Source of the DNA: Plasmodium coatneyi
Lineage: Eukaryota > Apicomplexa > Aconoidasida > Haemosporida > Plasmodiidae
Assembly (NCBI RefSeq): GCF_001680005.1
Contig: NC_033558.1
Location: forward strand, 278,501 to 342,500
Direction: 5' to 3'
DNA length: 64,000 bases
A program made the translations under genes and the position numbers. A model generated the notes under the pieces. It was not told the DNA's origin. It was given only the letters and a program-made list of their open reading frames with translations, and searched no databases. Positions within the stretch are counted from its first letter, which is position 1. Each line of letters begins with the position of its first letter. Positions 58,970 through 64,000 of the stretch are shown piece after piece.

Positions 58970-59340
58970 AAGGAAGGAAGGAAGGGGTCTAAGGAAGGAA
59001 GGTTGTTAGGTGGTAGGGTGGAAGGAAGGTTGTTAGGGTGGTGATAGGGTGGAAGGGAAGGTTGTTAGTTGGGTGGTTGGTCGAAGGAAAGATCATTGTT
59101 AGGGTGGTGGTAGTTGGAAGTAAGGTTGTTAGTGGTGGTGGTTGGTGGAAGGAAGGTCATTAGGGGTGTTAGAATGTACTTTGTTAGGGGTGGTAGATTG
59201 AAGGTTGTTAGGTAGTTGGTAGGTGGAAGGAAAGTTGTGTTAGGGGTGGTTGGTAGTAGGAAGGTTGTTAGGGGTGGTAGATGGAAGGAGGGTCTAAGGA
59301 AGGAAGGGAAGGAAGGAAGGAAATAAAGGGGTCTAAGGAG
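58970..59340 (+). repeat. G-rich GGTTGTTAGG minisatellite
   Basis: Imperfect repeats of ggttgttaggggtggtaggtgg and gaaggaagg with ggtctaagg. Same family as the blocks at 43.6, 56.5 and 63.2 kb. Confidence 0.85.
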
Positions 59341-59775
59341 GGAATGGTCTAAGGGGAAGGAAGAGGAAGAGAACAACCGTCCTTAGGAAGGAGGAAAGGA
59401 AAGAAGGGAACATATTTCCCAGAGGAAGGAAAGGAATGGAACAACATTCCTCGTTCTACTTCAGGAGGAAGGAAGGGAACAACTTCCCCTATGGAAAGGG
59501 AAAGTAATTCCCTGCAGGGATAAATTCCCCAAGGGAGGAACAATACCTTGCCAAAGGGAAGGAAGGTACTTCCTTAAGTAAAGGAAGGGAACAGCCTTCC
59601 CTGAGTAAGAAAAGAATAATCCTTCCTAGGGGAGTAGTAAGGAAAGGGAAGGTAATTTCCTGAACGGGAAGAGAACAACATCCCCTAAAGGAAGGAAAGG
59701 AAGGGAACAAAAATTCTCTCTTGAGGAAGGAAAGGGAACAATACCTTTCCCCCAAGGGGACAGAGGTCCTCCTTT
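59340..59775 (+). repeat. Purine-rich repeat array with short inverted motifs
   Basis: About a dozen degenerate units of 35-50 bases made of aaggaagggaac, aa(c/t)a and a short ttcccc-type element next to gggaag. Each unit can pair internally (for example ttcccc with ggggaa). Confidence 0.75.
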
Positions 59776-61122
59776 GGGGGACAATTCCTGCAGGAAGTGG
59801 TCCTTCTCCTTAAATGTCCATTAAATTCTTCTAAGGGGGAAGGAATAATATACAGAGGGGGAGGGGGGATGTATTATATAGGAGGTACATGTGTTCTACA
59901 GTGTACATACTTATGCTCAGATATGAAATACCGATGTAGGCCGAATTCCATATTTCCCTCACATTCGGAAATGTGGAACAAATATGGAACACTTGGGATG
60001 TATAGAGATTGTGCGTACAAATTTTATTGTTAACAATTACTCTTTAGCAATTTTATTGTAAGTGAATTCTGTTATTCGCAATTTTCCCCTTAAGAACTTT
60101 TTTCTTAAGGTTAATTAATTTGTTCGCCTCTTGTGCTTAACACTCTTCTTATATGTGGCAATTTATTTATGTTGACACCATTCCTTCTTAAATTATGCAT
60201 AAAGGAAGAAGTTGCATAGAATGAGGAGAGAATAGGAAATGACGCTAAAAATAACTTATGTCGAAGGAATAAGTTGTATACAACATATATAGGTAAACAT
60301 TAGGAAAAGGTAAAATGAAGTGTTCTATGTTTCGTTCTTTCTTTTTTTTGATTCGCATTATATTTCATATTCATTCGGAAAAAAAAAAAAAAAAAAAGAA
60401 TGCAAAATTTAGGGATATATATGCACGGTAGGGAGAGAGTATCCCTAACAGCATATCTAAATTCCAGTTGAGCAAAAAAAAATTGTTCCCATATTGCGGG
60501 TGAATTTTACAATTGTGTGACTTTTATTATTACGACACTTTTGTTCCTCCTATAGTTGCATACGCATTTTATTTTTTCTCTGTAATTTATTCATTGACAA
60601 TGTGTTGTTCGTAATTTCTACGAGGGAATTATGTATTCGGGAATTTCGTGTTTAATAATAATTTTTTTTTGACTGTAATTTCTGCTGCAACACTTCCCCT
60701 TTTTTTCCGTGAACAATTTCTTTCTTTGTTGAACAATTCACACTAATTTGAAGGCGAATTTATATGAGAAGAGGCACCTCCTCCCACAAAGAACAGTGTT
60801 CATGAGCAAGTGTAAAAGTTGTACATAAAACAGAATAGAATAAAAAAAAAAAAAAGGAACGAACCAATAAGTTGTATAAGAAGGAAGAAGAACAGAATGG
60901 AACAATGTGCTGTACGACTAAACGAACCTGAAGGATATTCACAATGTTCTTAAGGATGAATAGGGAAATTAAAAAGGGAAGAAGGAAAACGAAACATTCC
61001 GCACATCCGGAAGGAATCAGTAATAAAATAATAATATGGGCAGGAAGGAGTGTATGCAGTACACAGCACTACTCTTATATGATGAATCACAATTTCATTG
61101 AATAAGTTATGGTAAAAGAAAA

Positions 61123-64000
61123 ATGGCTTCAGATGTAGAATTTGGCCCTTTGAAGAAAAAATGGTTGGAGAAGCATGATTATAAAGGGGAAAGCGAGGGA
61201 GCAGGGGAGGTAATATAATGTAATGTTTTCTATTCTTAGTGCATGAATGTGTCGCTGTCTTGAATTATGCTATTTTCTTCTAATAGTAATGAATATAATA
61301 TATAGGAGTGACATATATGAACTTCTTAATCTAACTTTTAGACAATGTTACTCACGGCAATGAGGACTTGGATTGGGGAATTCTTGAATGGAATGGAAAA
61401 GGGAGGTGATGTGGAGACTGCTAAGGAAGGGTGCAAAGAAATGAATGAAGGGTCAAATAGAATGACATATGAAGAAGTAGAAGTGTGCGAATATGTTTTG
61501 AGGAATTTGTTAAGGATAAGGAATATTGACGGAGGTCCATGTGAAAAAGGGAAAGATGTCGATAGGGAGATAAAAGAGTACGTACAGTGTGCAATAATGA
61601 ACTTCTGGTCCTATTTGTACCAACAAGATCACTGTGATAAGAAGAAGGTTATATGGAATGCATTTGATAAAATGAACGAAGTGAACAGTACATTTAGTGG
61701 AATAGGATGGTCAAGCCAAGAATCCAATACAGGAGGTGTGTGTAGGGAATGTAAGTACGGAATAATGGAACACATGGTAGTAAAGGAAACACCAATGTTA
61801 AGTATTATTCGTGATGCTATAAAGGGGAATGGAGATGTTATGACATTAATAGAGAAGCAACCAAAAAATCCATGTCCACAACCACCACCACCAAAACCGA
61901 ACAATGTTCTACCACAACAACTTCAACTACAGTCAGCAGCAAAACCCGACACCACCACAACAGACCCATTTGTAGACGTATTGAAGCAATGGATGAAAGA
62001 AGAAGGGTTACATGAAGAAAAAAAATATGTAATATTCATTGTTTTAGAATAAAAAGTGAATTCTGATTAAATGAGGGAGCACATATGAAATAATAAAGTT
62101 GGAGTAAGGTAATTCTTGAAAGAATATTAATGTGCACATCATCTATACTATTCTTATTTTTTTAGAATGACGTATGGGAACATATAAGGAAAAAGAATGA
62201 AGATGAAATAATGAAGTTACTGAAGAGCCCAGACAATAATAAATTGAAAAGTTTATGTGCTCAGGACCTGGAGAAACAAATTAATATTCTTCCACAGGAG
62301 AAAGGATTCTGCAAAGCCATGGTAAGGATATTCCTACATATGAATGGAATGACAACTAAGGACAGGAATATAATAAAGGAGAACGATGGGGGGAAGGGTA
62401 GGTCTCTCATGAGGTGTGTGATGGACACAGTAACTATGTTCAATTTATTTGGGGGGCATACATGTTATTGGAAATATGCACCATTTGCATACAGAATGGC
62501 AACGAAGGAAGGGAAAAATTTGGGTATTAATGATAGTAATGGAAAGTGTGCATGGGTAAATAGTGATCAGTTAGTATTGGGAATAAAATTATTCGGAGGT
62601 GCAGTTAAAGAATTAACTGAGGAACAGAAGAAAAGTAGGATTACAGATTGGCAAAACATAGAACAGGCTGGTAAGTTCTATTGTAAGAGATTGAAGGATA
62701 CTGAAAAGAAAGGATGGATAGAAGAGGAAGAAAGAGGAAAAATACAGCATGCAATTAAAGATAAGGATAAATTATCGAAAGAAGATCGGAAGGATATATT
62801 GAATAAAATAAGGGAAGGAAAATTAAATAACTTTCAAGAAATAGAAGAATTACTGGAACAGAAAATTAATGGGCCACCCCCCAAATCCCAATTAACAAGT
62901 AAGGTTGATTGTAAGGATCATAGTAATAGGGTATGTTTGGATGCAAAGGTCAACAAAATGTTCCAATCTCGATGGGTAAGTAACAGTACTTCTTTATGTC
63001 CTTCATCTTTATGTTTTCATTCTTTTTCTTCCTCCTTTATCTTTTAAGAAAATATTTTTCATGGAAAATGGAACATGCATACCACAGCATGTAAGGAGTA
63101 GTAGTGGTTGTTAGGGTGGAAGGAATGTATTCCTAAGGGAAGGAAAGGTTGTGTTAGGGGTGGTGGAAGGAAGGTTGTTAGGTGGTGTGCGGTAGGTGGA
63201 AGAGAAGGTTGTTAGGGGTGGTAGGTGCATGAAAGGAACATTGTTAGGGGTGGTGGTAGGTGGGTTGTTAGGTGGATGGTAGGTGGGTTGTTAGGTTTGG
63301 TGGTGGTGAGTCATAAGTATATATATAAAAATGAACATGTACACATCATCCTTCCTTCCTATTTTTAGAGTGCAACAAAGGATCAAGTGTATGGTCTATT
63401 TCAAGAATTCAACAGGGAACTGAATGACGACGATGAGAACGATGGTTCTACAGCTGTTTGTGACGAAGTCGTAGAAGGTAACCACGTCACCAACCGTGAT
63501 CTGCACAAATGTTTCTGTAAAATTCTTATAAGGAATTTAGGTAAAGTAACAAAGAAGAATAGTACGTACACCTATAATAAGACAAAGTGGAATGTGCACA
63601 GCATGAACGAGAAAGCGCCATGTGATCTGTTGAATTTATGGCTAGTTCTATATGGATCAAAGTATAATATAAGCAAAGAGAATATTGAATATGCATTCAA
63701 GGCAATAACTAATTTAAACAATGCATTTCCCGAAAATAAATATGAGAATTGTATATATACAGGTAATTTTTCAGTGAACGAAGTGCAGGAAGGTGTTGGT
63801 TACAAGGAAATTTATAAATGGTTTCTGAATTATGACAGTGAAAATAAAATGTGGGCAATAAGTAACGAGAATGCATGCAAGAGAAAAGACGGGAAAATCA
63901 ATGGACACAGTAAAATAATAAAGGAAAAAGTAGAAGACGCAAGTAAACAGTTGCAAATCAAAGCAAAGACGGTTGCTGAAGAAATAAAGAAAGGGATTCC
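61123..64000 (+). CDS. SICAvar-type variant antigen, first four exons (runs off window)
   Basis: Exons 61123-61209, 61342-62028, 62166-62975 and 63369 to beyond 64000, all phase 0 with GT/AG borders. Exon 1 codes MASDVEFGPLKKKWLEKHDY and ends in GESEGAGE, the short charged start typical of SICAvar. Exons 2 to 4 are Cys-containing extracellular-type modules: KEGCKEMNEGS, VCEYVLRNLLRI, VQCAIMNFWSYLYQQDHC; KGFCKAMVRIFLHM, RCVMDTVTMFNLFGGHTCYW; LHKCFCKILIRNLG, CDLLNLWLVLYGSKYN. Exon 2 ends with a Pro-rich stretch before WMKEEGLHEEKKY. No signal peptide is seen, as usual for the family. SICA proteins are large antigens on the surface of infected erythrocytes and switch during chronic infection. 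About 700 residues are visible and the frame is open at the edge; more cysteine-rich exons, a TM and a tail exon are expected to the right. Confidence 0.85.
63100..63310 (+). repeat. G-rich minisatellite in SICAvar intron 3
   Basis: Repeats of ggttgttaggggtggtaggt and gttaggtggatggtaggtgg within the 393-base intron 62976-63368, G-rich on the coding strand. Confidence 0.85.

Larger units (their letters stand above)
57462..61122. promoter_or_regulatory. Divergent spacer between KIR copy 5 and SICAvar
   Basis: 3.7 kb with no supported gene beyond the unidentified first exon of KIR copy 5 (which should lie near the left edge). It contains two repeat blocks listed separately, TA tracts, and an A run near 60381-60397. 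It must hold the promoters of both variant antigen genes. Confidence 0.45.

Noticed and set aside
59065..59755. Pro/Leu/Ser-rich minus-strand open frames
   Set aside because: They are translations of the G-rich and purine-rich minisatellites.

Overview
The window is nuclear DNA from a simian malaria parasite of the Plasmodium knowlesi / P. coatneyi type. The evidence is intron-rich Plasmodium housekeeping genes, long poly-A/poly-T tracts, five KIR-type variant antigen genes and the start of a SICAvar-type gene. KIR and SICAvar occur together, as far as I know, only in that group; I cannot choose between the two species from sequence alone.

Region 1 (1 to about 40.2 kb) is a conserved core block of single-copy genes with moderate GC: a PDRG1/prefoldin-like gene (partial), ESF2/ABT1, exosome CSL4, a giant TRAPPC9/Trs120, an unknown protein, ribosomal proteins eS10 and uL5 (RPL11), a CDC50 flippase subunit, a large secretory-pathway protein that may be PIG-T/GPI16, ARP6, NEK4 kinase (seven exons), a small membrane protein, a coiled-coil protein, and two divergent paralogues that look like alpha/beta hydrolases with inserted membrane segments and no nucleophile serine. 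The order CDC50, RPL11, eS10, NEK4 agrees with my recollection of an internal stretch of P. falciparum chromosome 7, so the right edge of this block is a synteny break.

Region 2 (about 40.2 kb to the end) is AT-rich and holds multigene families: three KIR genes on + (41.8, 45.2, 49.2 kb), an exported-type two-TM protein on - (51.4 kb), an orphan KIR tail exon and two KIR genes on - (53.0 to 57.5 kb), then a SICAvar gene on + running off the end (from 61.1 kb). Related minisatellites, G-rich on one strand with telomere-like GTTAGGG cores, lie in introns and flanks.

The strongest biological signals are two stretches that look like host proteins. The minus-strand KIR at 55.8 to 57.5 kb carries about 75 residues nearly identical to the host CD99 ectodomain, a known KIR theme. 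The KIR at 45.2 to 47.1 kb carries four decapeptide repeats matching the host ribosome-receptor RRBP1 (p180), which I have not seen described. Five apparent frameshifts all sit in homopolymers and look more like assembly errors than real pseudogenes.

Exon limits below were worked out by hand from GT/AG sites and reading-frame continuity; for multi-exon genes the feature span runs from start to stop and the exons are listed in the evidence.
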